In this document: positions 1 through 12,000 of the stretch, piece after piece
How positions within the stretch are numbered: the first letter of the stretch is position 1
Layout: every line of letters begins with the position of its first letter
From: Rhodococcus phenolicus
GTDB taxonomy: Bacteria; Actinomycetota; Actinomycetes; Mycobacteriales; Mycobacteriaceae
Direction of reading: 5' to 3'
Length of the DNA stretch: 64,000 nt
Assembly (NCBI RefSeq): GCF_001646785.1
Contig: NZ_LRRH01000002.1
Coordinates: 1-64,000, forward strand
Program-made: the position numbers and the translations under genes
The notes under the pieces: generated by a model
The model's input: the letters and a program-made list of their open reading frames with translations, nothing else
Database searches by the model: none
Told to the model about the DNA's origin: nothing

Positions 1-878
1 AGATCGACGCGGTGTTCGACGTGTCCGGCTTCGTCTTCAGCGACGAATGGGAACACCTCGACCTGCGGCGGCGTGCCGACGACCTGATCCGATGGTCGGA
101 GCGAGGTGTCCCGGTCGTGCTGCTCCCGCAGGCGTTCGGTCCGTTCCGGAACGTGACCGCGCCGGTCTCGGACCTGCTGGACACCTGTGAGCTCGTCTAT
201 GCCCGCGACCCGGATTCCGCAACGTTCCTGAAGGGCATTGCCCGGTCGGCGGACGCATACGAGAAGATCTCGGTGGCAACGGACTTCACGACGATTCTGA
301 CACCGGAGGAACCGCACGGCACGGCGCACCTGCGCGGGATGGTCCCGATCGTCGCGAACTGGAACATCGCGAAACGCGCTGCGGTGCATGGCGGGTCGAA
401 GGACGCATACCTGCGGAATCTGGAGGAGGTGGTGCGGGTCGTGCGTGCACACGGCCACGAGGTGTACGGGCTGTGCCACGAAGGGGGTGGTGACGCCGAA
501 CTGCTCCGCGCACTCGCCGACCGGTGCGGCAGCCTGCAGGTGGTCGAGGGACTCGACGGCAGGCAGTCGAAGTGGCTTCTGGGGCAGGCACCGTTCATCG
601 TGTCCGGCCGCTTCCACGCGCTGGTGAGCGCACTGAGCCAGGGCGTGCCCGGGCTGGTGCACGGATGGAGCCACAAGTACCGGTGGCTCTCCGACGAATA
701 CGGCGTGTCGGATTTCGTGCTGGACCCCTACGAGAATCCCGGCACCGTGGAGGCGACCGTGGGCGCGCGGCTCGGGGAGATCGAGGCCGTCAGGAAGTCC
801 GTGGCCGAGCTCGCGACCGCGAAGAAGGCGGAGACCGAGCAGATGTGGTCCGACGTCGAGAAGCGCATCGAACTCTGA
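1..878 (+). CDS. Polysaccharide pyruvyl transferase family protein, 5'-truncated
   Basis: The frame is open from the first base and ends at a TGA at 876-878, so this is the C-terminal ~290 residues of a longer protein; the GTG at 12 is an internal Val, not the start. The sequence begins with a 'DAVFDVSGFVFSD' segment, then 'LPQAFGPF', and near the end 'SGRFHALVSALSQGVP' and 'HGWSHKYRWL'. This pattern is typical of the polysaccharide pyruvyl transferase (CsaB/WcaK-like) family, which adds ketal-linked pyruvate to surface sugars. The family call is from recognition of these blocks and the substrate is unknown. It converges on the DUF4012 gene across a 119-bp gap holding two hairpins. Together with DUF4012 and the downstream Wzz/tyrosine kinase it suggests a cell-surface polysaccharide locus. 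Confidence 0.8.
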   Translation, partial: IDAVFDVSGFVFSDEWEHLDLRRRADDLIRWSERGVPVVLLPQAFGPFRNVTAPVSDLLDTCELVYARDPDSATFLKGIARSADAYEKISVATDFTTILTPEEPHGTAHLRGMVPIVANWNIAKRAAVHGGSKDAYLRNLEEVVRVVRAHGHEVYGLCHEGGGDAELLRALADRCGSLQVVEGLDGRQSKWLLGQAPFIVSGRFHALVSALSQGVPGLVHGWSHKYRWLSDEYGVSDFVLDPYENPGTVEATVGARLGEIEAVRKSVAELATAKKAETEQMWSDVEKRIEL

Positions 879-913
879 GTGCGGCGGAGGGCAGCTCCTG
901 TCCGCGCTCTGCG

Positions 914-983
914 ACCGGCCGTTGCACACTCGGCCGGTGCGCCGAGCGTGCCCGGTCTCCTGGTGGAGCTCGGGCACGCTCGG
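914..983. terminator. Double hairpin between convergent genes (bidirectional terminator)
   Basis: Two perfect inverted repeats stand side by side in the gap between the pyruvyl transferase stop and the DUF4012 stop. The first has 7-bp arms, ACCGGCC (914-920) and GGCCGGT (932-938). The second has 13-bp arms, CCGAGCGTGCCCG (942-954) and CGGGCACGCTCGG (971-983), with a 16-nt loop that contains its own CTCC/GGAG stem. No T-tract follows on either strand, as is common in GC-rich actinobacteria. Position and stem strength support a terminator serving both genes. Confidence 0.7.
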
Positions 984-997
984 TCTGCTGGAAGGCT

Positions 998-2836
998 CTA
1001 CGCGCAGTCCGGTACGGACACGCTGACCATCGGATCGTCGATGAGCGGCTGCACCGGGACCCGCGCCGCGCCGGCGACGACCGGTTCGGTCAGCTCGTAC
1101 ACGATCTCGACCGTCGAACCCTGCGGAACGGGCAGTTGAACTCCGAAAACCGGATGGCCCAGTTCTTTTCCGGTGAGCGCGAACGCGGTCCGGCCGTCGA
1201 CGGTGACCTTGTCCAATCGCGCACCCTGTGTCGCGAGGAGCGAGACGTCGGTCAGGTTGGTGCCGACCGGCGCACCCATCGGGTTGTCGAACATCCCTGC
1301 CACATAGGCGGTGTGCTCTCCCGACGGCAGGTTGTTCGCGAGGCGGACGGTGACCGTCGACGTGCGGGTGTGTCCGTCGCAGGAACCGGCGGTGTAGTCG
1401 ATCTCGCGTTCGAGGAAGTAGTCGAGTTTGTTGCCGCCCAGGTTGTTCACCACGATTCCGGCGTACGGCGCCGGGTCTTCGGGAACGGAGTGTCCCAGCG
1501 CGGTCGTCGCGAGTACGTCCTGCTCGCCGGCGTGTGAACTCCACACTGCGAGTCTGCCTTCGCCGGCTGCGCGGCCGAGCGCCTCGAGCAGGGCCCGCGG
1601 ACGATCGATGTTGCCGGTGAGCTTCTGTACGACCTTCCTGGCGATCGTCTCCAGGTACTCCTTGCGTGCCTTCTGGTCGTCGCCGAACCGTGCGTAGGCC
1701 CTCGATCCGGTGAGCTCGACGACATTTTCGGCGGTGATCTTCTCGCCGTCGGGCATGGTCACCGCACCTACGACATCGAGGACGTAACTCAACGCGACCG
1801 GGTCGGTGGCGATCACACCGTCGACCGTTTCGCCGGATTCCTGCTGCCAGATCGACTGCCAGATCCGGGCTGCGTAGGGGAAATGCGAGCTCACGTTGCT
1901 GTTGCGGAAGTCCTGCGTCGGCCGGCTCGGTCCGTACAGACGAGCGAAATCCGGACCGAGGTCGACCGGTGCGTAGTCCAGGCGGAGCTCGCGGTTGCTT
2001 GCGACGTCGTCGACCCGCACGGCACCGTCCTCGGCTCGGACGACCGCGAATCCGCCCATCAGGCCGCCGGTCCCGCGTGCTTCCGCGTTGGTCTGGAATC
2101 CCATGAAGTAACTTCGGGGGCCGTCGCCGCCGAGCATCGCCGGTGCGATCCGTGCCGCGAGGGCGGTGTTCTCCAGGAGGCCGCTCAGTTCTGCGGTCTG
2201 CTCCTGCAGCTGGATGCGGGCGCGGTCGATCGCTCCGATGTAGGTGTGGTCGACTGCCTGTGCCTGTGCCTGCGCGTCGAGGTCGGTCATTGCGGCGGAT
2301 GTCGTCTCGAGTACCGGTGCGGCGTCTCCGAGTGCGCCGAAATCGATTCGCGCTCCGTCGAGAAGAAGCCGGCTGGGCGATAGGGCAGCTCCCGCGTCGA
2401 CGACGGGCTGCAACACGTCCGATGTGAGCCCTGTCACAATATCGGTCATCTGCGCGGTCGACTCGAACGGGGTTCCGAGCCACGGCACCGCGGCGGCGAT
2501 CCGCCAGGGCACCGAATGTGCGGCGGCCTGTGCGCGCTGGGCATGACGGTCTGCGTCCGCAGCCGCCCGTGTTGCCGCTTCCGGATCGCCGGACAGGAGA
2601 GCATCTTTCGACTGTGTCGCGAAGTCGCGTGCCTTCTCGAGGCTCGATTTCGCTTGCACACCCTCGTATCCCAGCCATCCGGCCGCTCCGACGGCAACGA
2701 GAACTGCTGCTCCACAGGAAAGTCGGGTCACATTCCGACGCCGACGGTCACGTGCGATCTCCTCGTCCGTGCGTTTGCGTCTCACCTTGCGTCGTCGCGG
2801 ATCGGGTGAATGTGACTCATCGGTAATATCGCTCAC
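998..2836 (-). CDS. DUF4012 domain-containing membrane protein
   Basis: A 612-aa protein of the DUF4012 family, whose biochemical function is not known; members often sit in exopolysaccharide/capsule loci. The N-terminus is basic (a run of Arg/Lys), followed by one transmembrane helix ('LSCGAAVLVAVGAAGWLGY'), then a long extracytoplasmic part. Features include 'FMGFQTNAEARGTGGLMGG', the most recognisable block of the family. I chose the GTG at 2836 because AAAGGGG lies 10 nt upstream; the frame stays open to an ATG at 2905, giving up to 635 aa, with another ATG at 2875, and neither has a comparable ribosome-binding site. It is divergent from NRPS1 with about 217 bp between them, so the two may share a control region. 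The family call is fairly sure and the role in polymer assembly is inferred from context. Confidence 0.82.
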   Translation of the reverse strand: MSDITDESHSPDPRRRKVRRKRTDEEIARDRRRRNVTRLSCGAAVLVAVGAAGWLGYEGVQAKSSLEKARDFATQSKDALLSGDPEAATRAAADADRHAQRAQAAAHSVPWRIAAAVPWLGTPFESTAQMTDIVTGLTSDVLQPVVDAGAALSPSRLLLDGARIDFGALGDAAPVLETTSAAMTDLDAQAQAQAVDHTYIGAIDRARIQLQEQTAELSGLLENTALAARIAPAMLGGDGPRSYFMGFQTNAEARGTGGLMGGFAVVRAEDGAVRVDDVASNRELRLDYAPVDLGPDFARLYGPSRPTQDFRNSNVSSHFPYAARIWQSIWQQESGETVDGVIATDPVALSYVLDVVGAVTMPDGEKITAENVVELTGSRAYARFGDDQKARKEYLETIARKVVQKLTGNIDRPRALLEALGRAAGEGRLAVWSSHAGEQDVLATTALGHSVPEDPAPYAGIVVNNLGGNKLDYFLEREIDYTAGSCDGHTRTSTVTVRLANNLPSGEHTAYVAGMFDNPMGAPVGTNLTDVSLLATQGARLDKVTVDGRTAFALTGKELGHPVFGVQLPVPQGSTVEIVYELTEPVVAGAARVPVQPLIDDPMVSVSVPDCA

Positions 2837-3053
2837 GCGTTCACAACCCCTTTCAGGATTTCCGTTCGAGACCATAACCGAATTTCGAATTGGCTGTTCG
2901 TTCAAGTGGTGTCGGAGGCCGACGGTCAGTACACTTGCGAACTATCGGTCGTCGACGTTGTTGGGAGGCTTCGTCGCGATCTCGGTTGGGGAGGTCTCTT
3001 CGTGGTTCTTCTCGTCCGTGGTGAGTTGTTGTCGGGCGATGTGAGGGAGGACA
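2837..3053. promoter_or_regulatory. Divergent intergenic region between DUF4012 and NRPS1
   Basis: This 217-bp stretch must carry the start signals of both flanking genes. It is visibly less GC-rich around 2868-2910, including a TTCGAA-centred patch. I could not place a convincing -35/-10 pair for either direction. The NRPS1 ribosome-binding site GAGGGAGG occupies 3043-3050. Confidence 0.4.
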
Positions 3054-6000
3054 GTGCGTCGTACTCCGCTGTCTTCGGTACAGCGCGGTCTCTGGTTCGC
3101 CCAGGAACTGCTTCCGGAGGTCCCGTTCACCATCGCCCAATATGTGGAACTGAGAGGCGATCTCGATACACCATTGATCCGCAAGGCCTGTGAGCAGGCC
3201 GCACGCGATGTGGAGTCGGGTTTCCTCTTCCTCGAGGACGTCGGAGGGCAGCCGTATCAGACGGTCCGGGTGGATGCCCCCGATTCCGTCGGTTTCGTCG
3301 ACCTTCGCGGATCCGAAGACCCGGAGGGCGATGCCCATCGGTGGATGGAGGCCAGGTACTCCCGGCGGCACGATCCGATGCGCGACAGGCTCATCGGCAC
3401 CACGGTGCTGCAGCTGGCCGACGACCGGTTCTTCCTGTCGAGCCACGTCCACCACATCGCACTCGACGGACACGGCGCCATGGTCATGCTCGAGCGCAGC
3501 GCAGAGCTGTACACCGCCTGGGCCTGCGGTGACGAACCGCCACCTGTGCGCAGTCTGCCGGTCGATCGTCTGACCGAACTCGACGCCGCCTACCGGACTT
3601 CGGAGCGGAGGCTACGCGACCGGGAGCACTGGGCGCCGCGACTCGCCGATCTGCCCACCCCGGTCTCCCTCGCCGACGGGTCGGCGCCGCCCCGGGTGCC
3701 GTGCCGGCACACCGGCGCGTCACTCGAACCGTCGGTGGCCGAGGCGGTCGCCGCACTCGCGTCCGAGGCGAACTCGACGGATGTGCCGGTGGTCGTCGCG
3801 GCGTTCGCCGCCTTCCTGGCGAGAACGACCGGGACATCCGATGTGGTGCTGAGCCTTCCCGTCTCCGCCAGGACCACCGCGGCGCTGCGCCGGTCCGGTG
3901 GGGCGCTGTCCAATGTCGTTCCGCTTCGACTGTTCGTGCACCCCGCGTGCACACCCACCGAACTGATCCGCCAGGTTCAGCTGGAACTGACGGGTGCGCT
4001 GCGCCACCAGCGGTACCGGTACGAGGACATGCTGGCGGATCTCCGCGAACTCGGACGGGAGCACCGCGAGGTCCGCAGCGCGTTCGGGCCGGTCGTCAAT
4101 CTCATGATGTTCCATCCGCAGATCAGCTTCGGTGACATCGTCGGTGACTTCCACGTGCAGTCCACAGGGCCGATCGACGATCTGTCGGTCAACGTCTATC
4201 CGGGAATCGCGGGCCGCACCGTCCGGGTCGATTTCGAAGCCAATCCCGCTCTGTACAGCGAGGACTCGCTCGTCCGGCATCACCGCAGGTTCGTCGATCA
4301 CCTGGCCTGTTTCGTCACGGAGCCGAACTGCGCGGTGGGGGATCTTCCGTTCACGGATGCGGCGGACCCCGCCGGTCCGGTTCCCACCGACGGTTCCGGC
4401 GCGGCCGAACCGGCATTGCTGCCGGAACTGCTCACTGCGCACGCCGGCAGCGACGCCGTGGCGGTGCGCGACGGGACGTCGTCCCTCACCTACCGAGAAC
4501 TCGATGTCCGTTCGGACGAGCTGGCGTGCCGGCTCATCGCGGCCGGCGCAGGACCCGAGGACCGGGTCGCGGTCCTCCTCCACCGGTCGATCGATTCGGT
4601 GGTCGCGTTGTGGGCGGTCGCCAAGACCGGCGCGGCCTACACCCCGATCGATCCGGATCTGCCAGCCACACGCCTGAGCGAAGTGCTGCGTTCGGTCACG
4701 GTCGCGATCGCGGGGGAGGACACCGACCTGCCCGGGCACGTCGCGGTCGTGTCGCCGTCGATCGGGCCTACCGGCGATGCCGCTGCGGCCGTCGAACCCC
4801 CGCGCGCCCTGCACGTCGACCATCCTGCGTGGGTGATCCACACCTCGGGGTCGACCGGCGTCCCGAAGGCGGTCGCGGTGACCCACCGCGGCGTGGCGTC
4901 CCTCGTCGCGACCCTGCGCGAGAAGTACCGGGCCGATCGCGAGTCCCGCGTGCTGCATCTCGCCGCGCCCACGTTCGATGCGTCCCTGCAGGAACTGCTG
5001 CTCGCCTTCGACGTCGGCGCGACCGCGGTGATCTGCCCTTCCGATGCGGTGGCCGGTCCCCCGCTGGCGGATCTGCTCCGCCGCGAGGCGATCACGCACG
5101 CGATCACGGCACCCGCGATCCTGTCCGTCACGCCGGAGACGGGTCTGCCCGGCCTCCGGGTCGTCGACTCGGGTGGGGAGGCACTGCCTCAGGCCGTCGC
5201 CGATCGCTGGTCCGTCGGCAGAGTGCTGCTCAACGCGTACGGGCCCACCGAGACGACCGTGCTCGCAACGCTGAGCGAGCCGCTGCAGCCGGGTGCCGGT
5301 GTGCCGATCGGCCGGCCGATCCACGGGACGGCAGCCCACGTCCTCGACTCCAGGCTCCACCCGGTGCCGGCCGGTGTCGTGGGCGAGCTGTACCTCGCGG
5401 GACCGTCGGTCGCCCGTGGCTATCTCGACGCGCCGGCGCTCACCGCCGAGCGGTTCGTGGCGGGACCGGGCGGGGAGCGGATATACCGGACGGGCGATCG
5501 GGTGCGCTGGACCAGCGAGCCCGGCACGGCCGAGTTCCGCCTCGAATTCCTCGGTCGCGCAGACCGTCAGGTGCAGATCCGTGGCAGGCGGATCGAACCG
5601 GGCGAAATCGAAACGGTCCTCGCCTCGTTCGCGGACATCGCGGCGGCGGTGGTCGTCGTGCGCGGCGATCGTCTCGACGCCTACGTGGTGGGCGAGGAAG
5701 CGGCGGCCGTCGACGTGGCCGACGTGACGGCGCGGCTGGCTCAGCGCCTGCCCGTACATCTCAGGCCGGCGACGACGACGGTTCTGGGCACGCTGCCGTT
5801 GACTCCCGGCGGCAAGGTCGATCGGCGGGCGTTACCTGTTCCCGCCGTCGAACCCGATGCAGGAAACCGGCTGCCGACGGGACCGGACGAAGTGCTGGTG
5901 GCCCGACTGTTCACCGAGCGCACCGGCGCGGTGGACGTGGGAGCGGACACCGACTTCTTCGCCGTCGGCGGACATTCGCTCACCGCAACGCAACTCGCGT

Positions 6001-9000
6001 CGGACCTGACCGCCGCTCTCGGCCGTGACATCCGGCTGCGAGACGTGTTCGAACATCCGACCGTGTCCCGGTTGGCCGCCGCCGCAACCGGACGACCCGT
6101 CGTGGTCCCGGCCGAGCGCCGGAGCGCCGAAGCGGACGATGCGCATCCCGATCCGGGGCCGCTGGCGCCCGCACAGTACCGGCTGTGGCTGCAGGCGCGG
6201 GCCCAGCGTGACACCAGCGCGTACCACCTGCCGTTCGCGTTGCAGCTCGACGGCGACCTCGATGTGCCGGCGCTCCGGATCGCGCTGGGCGACGTGGTGA
6301 TTCGACACCGTGTGCTGCGCACCGTCTTCCCGGCGTCACCGCTCGGCCCGGTGCAACGGGTTCTGCCCGTGATCGAAGCGCTGACCGCCTTCGACATCGT
6401 CCCGGTCCCGGCCGCACCGGACGATGTGGAGGCGATGATCCGGCAGTGGACCGCCCTGCCGTTCGATCTCGCCGTCGACGTGCCGGTGCGGATCCGGTTG
6501 CTGCAGACGGGTCCGGACCGTCACGTGCTCGTCGTCGTCGCGCACCACATCGCGCTCGACGGGGCGTCGTTCGTCCCGCTGACCGCGGACCTCGCCGCCG
6601 CCTACGTCGCCCGGTGCCACGGCGATGCCCCGCGCTGGGAGCCCTTGCCCCTGCACTACCTCGACCACGCCCGCGCCCACCGGGAGCTTCTCGGCGACCC
6701 TGCCGATCCGGCCGGTCTCGCGTACCGGGAACTCGAGTACTGGACCGGTGCCCTGGCCGGACTCGAATCCGCACCCGCGGTGCCCACCGACCACCCGCGC
6801 ACGGGGGAGCCCGGGCCCGCCGCCGCCGTCCCGTTCAGCGTTCCCGCTTCGCACGTCGCCGCGTTGCGCGGCGTCGCGGCCCGCCACGACGCGACGACGT
6901 TCATGGCCGTCCACGCCGCTGTCGCCGTGTGGCTGTCCGCGTGGACGGGCGAACGCGACGTCGTGATCGGCACCGGCGTCGCCGGCCGCGACCATCCGGA
7001 CCTCGCCGGCCTCGTCGGCATGTTCGTCGGAACCGTGGCGTTGCGGGTGACCGTCGATCCCGAAGCCGCGTTCGCCGCACTCCTCGCCGACGTCCGGACC
7101 GCCGACATCGACGGATTCGCGCACGCGAGTGTGCCGTTCGATCAGGTCGTCGAGAAACTCGGATTCGGTCCGTTCGCGGTGATGCTGAGTTACGACAACA
7201 TTCCGCCGACCACTCCGGTTCTCCCCGGACTCGACGTGCAGGTGCGGGAATTCGATTCGGTGCGTGCCCGTTTCGACCTCGAACTCCAGATCCGGGAAAC
7301 CGGCGACGGGTCGCTCACCGGACGGCTCGTCTACGACAGCTCCCTGTTCGAACCGGCGACCGCCGCGCGGTGGGTGGAGCGGCTGGGCACCGTGATCGCG
7401 TCGGTGGCCGGCGACCGTACGACCGCCGTCGGTGACATCGACCTCGGTGCCGTACCCGTTGTGCTCGCGCCCTCCGGCCCGGTCGCGACGCTGGCGCACC
7501 TGCTCGGCGGCAGCCCGGCGCGGGTGGCGGCGCCCGGACACGACCCCGTCGAGATCCACTCCGCGGCACGCCCGATGGCGTGGGAGCTGCTGCACCGCGG
7601 GATCGGGCCGGAAGACCGGGTCGCGGTGCTGCTGCCACGGTCGGTGCAGTCGGTGCTCGCGACCGCCGCGGTCGCGCTGACCGGAGCCGTGTTCGTACCC
7701 GTCGACGTCCACCAGCCCGCCGCCCGGATCGCGCAATTGCTCACCGCCGCCGGGGTCGGGCACGTGATCGCCGAGCCGGGCACTCCGGTTCCCGCAGGGA
7801 TCGAGACGATTTCCTTCGTCACGGACGGTTGCGTGCGCGAGATCACTGACGCCGACCGGACACGTCCGCTGCATCCCGATCAGGCCGCCTATCTCGTGTA
7901 CACCTCGGGTTCGACCGGACGCCCCAAGGGCGTCGTGGTCACCCACCGGGGGCTCGCGCCGCTGGCGCGGTCGCTGGTCGGGCGTTTCCGCCTGGCCCCG
8001 GACGCGCGGGTGCTCCATTTCGCGGCGCCCGCGTTCGACGCGTCCGTGCTCGAGTACCTGCTCGCGCTCGCGTCCGGCGGAACGCTCGTCGTCGCACCCG
8101 CCGACGTGTTCGGCGGCGATGAACTCCTGGAACTTCTTCGCGCCGAACGGATCACGCACTGGTTCTCGACCCCGTCGGTGCCGGCGCGGCTCGACCCGGA
8201 CGGTCTCGACGATCTGCGTGTCCTCGCCGTCGGGGGCGAGGCATGGCAGCCCGAGACCGCGGCCCGCTGGGCGCCGGGCCGCACCATGCTCAACGTCTAC
8301 GGACCCACGGAGACCACCGTCCTGGCGACCGCCGGCTCACCGCTGGCCCCGGGTGAGCCGCTGAACCTCGGAACCGGGCTCGAAGGGGTCACCCCGATCG
8401 TGCTGGACCGGCGTCTGCGCCCCGTCCCGGTCGGCGTCACCGGCGAGCTGTACCTGATCGGAGCCGGGCTCGCCCGCGGTTATCTGGATGCCCCCGTCCA
8501 GACCGCGGAACGCTTCCCGGCCGCGCCCTTCGGCGGCGGGCGCATGTACCGCACGGGTGACCTCGTCCGCTGGACTCTTCCGCCGGCCGCCGAAAACCCG
8601 GACCCTGTACTCGAATTCGTCGGGCGCGCGGACCATCAGGTCAAGATCCGGGGCTTCCGCATCGAACCGGGGGAGATCGATGCCGTCCTCACCACGCATC
8701 CCGCGGTCACCACAGCCGTCACCGTCGCGCACGACGGGAAACTGGCAGCGTTCGTGTACGGTTCCGGCGATCGTCTCGACGCGACGGCGATCCGGCAGTA
8801 CGCCGCGACGCGGCTGCCGCGACACATGGTGCCGACGACCGTCACCGTGCTCGACGAGGTGCCGCTGACCGCGACCGGCAAGATCGACCGGGCCGCTCTC
8901 CCGGTGGCGGATGCCGCGGCAACACCGGCCGGCGACGGATACCGCACCGTCACCGAGCATCTCGTCGCGACGGTCGTCGCCGACGTGCTCGGCCTGGCCG

Positions 9001-12000
9001 CCGTCGCCCCGTCCGACGACTTCTTCGCTCTCGGCGGCAACTCCCTGCTCGCCACCCAGCTGGCCGCTCGGCTCGCGGGCATCGTCGACCGCCGTGTCGG
9101 CGTACGGGAAATCCTCGAGAACCCGGTCGTCGCCGACCTCGCCGACGCGATCACGCACACCGAAGCGGAGCGGCGCATCCCGCTGACGCACGAGGTCGCC
9201 GACGGCCCGCAACCGCTCGCCCCCGCGCAGCAGCGCATGTGGCTGGTCAACCGCTTCGACCTCGCCACCGGCATCGGCGGCGACCACATCGCGTTCGTCG
9301 CCGAACTCGACGAGAGCGTCGACCTCGACGCACTGACCGCGGCCACCGCCGACGTCGTCGGGCGGCACGCCACGCTGCGGACCGTTCATCCGGACGGACC
9401 GGACGGCCCGTACCGGCGCGAACTCCCGGCGATCACGCTCGACCTCACCCCGGTCGGCGCGCCCGCCGACCTCGACGACGAGATCGCCGACTTCGCCCGG
9501 TGCCCGTTCGACCTCACCGTCGCACCGCCGGTCCGCACCCGCCTCTACCGCAACGGCAACCGGTACACCCTGGCCGTGGTGCTGCATCACATCGCCGCCG
9601 ACGGGCTGTCCCTGCTGCCCCTCGGGCGCGACGCCGTCACCGCCTACACCGCCCGCCGTGAGGGGACCATCCCGACTTGGCCGGCACTCCCGGTCACCTA
9701 TTCGGACTACGCGCGCTGGCAGCACCGGATGCTCGGCGCCCCCACCGACCCCGACGGTCTGGGCGCACGGCAGCTCGCGTACTGGAAGCGCACCCTCGAC
9801 GGTGCGTCCCCGCTGCTTCCGCTGCCCACCGACCGTCCCCGGACCGCGGGGGACATCCACGCGGACCGGATCACATTCGCTGTCCCCGCCGACGTGCACG
9901 CCGCTGTCGACGAACTCGCCCGCGCGCACGACGTCACGCCGTTCATGGTCGTGCACGCCGCCCTGGCGGTCCTGCTCGCGGCGCTCGCCGCGAGCGACGA
10001 CGTGATCGTCGGTACTCCGGTCTCCGGACGCACGGACGCGGCGCTCGACGACGTCGTCGGCATGTTCGTCGGTACCGTCCCGTTGCGGCTGAGGATCGAT
10101 CCGCGCGGCACGTTCGCCGAGTTGCTGGCCGAGACGCGCCGCGTCGATCTCGATGCGTTCGCCCACGCCGAAGTCCCGTTCGACCGCATCGTCGACGCGG
10201 TGGGAGTGTCTGCGGCCGAGCATCATCCGTTGTTCCGGGTCATTCTCGCGTACGAGTCCTTCGACACCGGTGCCCGAGCGATTCCGGGCCTGGCGACGGT
10301 GCGGGAGCTCGCGTCGGACACCGCGCGGGTGGACGTGGAGATCACCCTGCGCGAGACGTTCTCCGACGCCGGGGCAGCGGCGGGACTGGATGGGACGCTG
10401 ACCTATGCGAGCGGCCTGTTCGACAGCGGAACCGTCACGACGTGGGTGTCGTGGCTGCGGCGCATCCTCGACATGGTGACCTCGGACCCGGAGACGACCG
10501 TCGGTGCCGTCGATCCGGTCGGCCCCACCCCGGCATCGGAACCGGTATCGGAACCCGTCCCGCACGCGGACGCCCGGTCGCTGTCCGAGCTGTTCGTCCG
10601 CCGCGCCGCCGCGGCGCCGGACGCGGTCGCCGTCGCCGACGGCGACACCGCCCTGACCTACGCCCAGCTGCGGGCGCGATCGGGTGCGCTGGCGGCACGG
10701 CTCGCCGAGCGGGGGATCGGACCCGAGGACGTGGTCGCGGTCGCATTGCCCCGCAGCGTCGACCTGATCGTCGCGATCGTCGCGGTCGCCCGGTGTGGTG
10801 CGGTGTACCTGCCGGTCGACATCACCCATCCCGAGGCCCGGCTGCGGTCGCTGTTCGACGACGCTGAACCCGTTTCGGTGCTGTGCCGGAGCGATTTCCG
10901 TGCCGCCGGGGACATTCCCGCTCTCGACCCCGCAACCGTCCCGGTGCAGGACCGGGCGGCCGCGGACGACGACCACGACGTGCCGGCCGACCCGGATCGG
11001 GGCGCCTACCTCATCTACACCTCGGGCTCCACCGGAACTCCCAAGGGAGTGCTCGTCAGCCACCGCAGCGCGCTGAGCGTCTTCGCCGCGACCACATCGC
11101 GCTTCGGATTCGACGAATCGGACGTGTGGACGATGTTCCACTCTCCGGCCTTCGACTTCTCCGTGTGGGAGATGTGGGGTGCCCTCGTCACCGGCGGGCG
11201 GCTCGTCGTCGTCGACCATGCGACGGTCCGGGATCCGGCCGGGTTCGCCGCGCTGCTCGGTGAGCACGGGGTCACCGTGCTCAACCAGACGCCGACCGCG
11301 TTCCACCAGCTGAGTGCCACCGCGGCGCTGCCCGACTCGGTGCGGCTCGTGATCTTCGGCGGGGAGCCGCTCGATGCCGAGCGTGTCCGCTCGTGGCAGT
11401 GGAAGCAGCCGCAGATCGAGACGGTGAACATGTACGGCATCACCGAGACCGCCGTGCACGCCACGTGCGGTCCGGCTGCCGTCCCGGGTGTGGGCGAGCC
11501 GCTCCCCGGCATCGGGATGCAACTGCTCGACCGGTACCTGCGCCCGGTACTTCCCGGCAGCACCGGCGAGATCTACGTCACCGGAAAGCAACTCGCCCGC
11601 GGCTATCGGGGGCGTCCGGGTCTGACGGCCACTCGGTTCGTCGCCGCGCCGGGCGGTGCACGCCGTTACCGGAGCGGAGATCTGGGCCGCAGAGCCGGGA
11701 ACACCGTGCATCATCTCGGGCGCGCCGATCAGCAGATCGTCCTGCGGGGCTACCGCATCGAACCCGGGGAGATCGAAGCGGCGCTGCTGCGCTGCCCGGG
11801 CGTCACCGACGCCGCGGTGATCCTGCGCGACGACCGGCTCGTCGCCTATCTCGTAGGCGGATCCGCCGCCGATGCGCTGCACGAGGTTCGTCGAACGCTG
11901 CCCGACCATCTGGTCCCGTCCGCCGCCGTCGTGCTCGATGCACTGCCGCTCACCGGAAACGGAAAGCTCGATCGTGCGTCGCTGCCGGAGCCGGTGGTCG

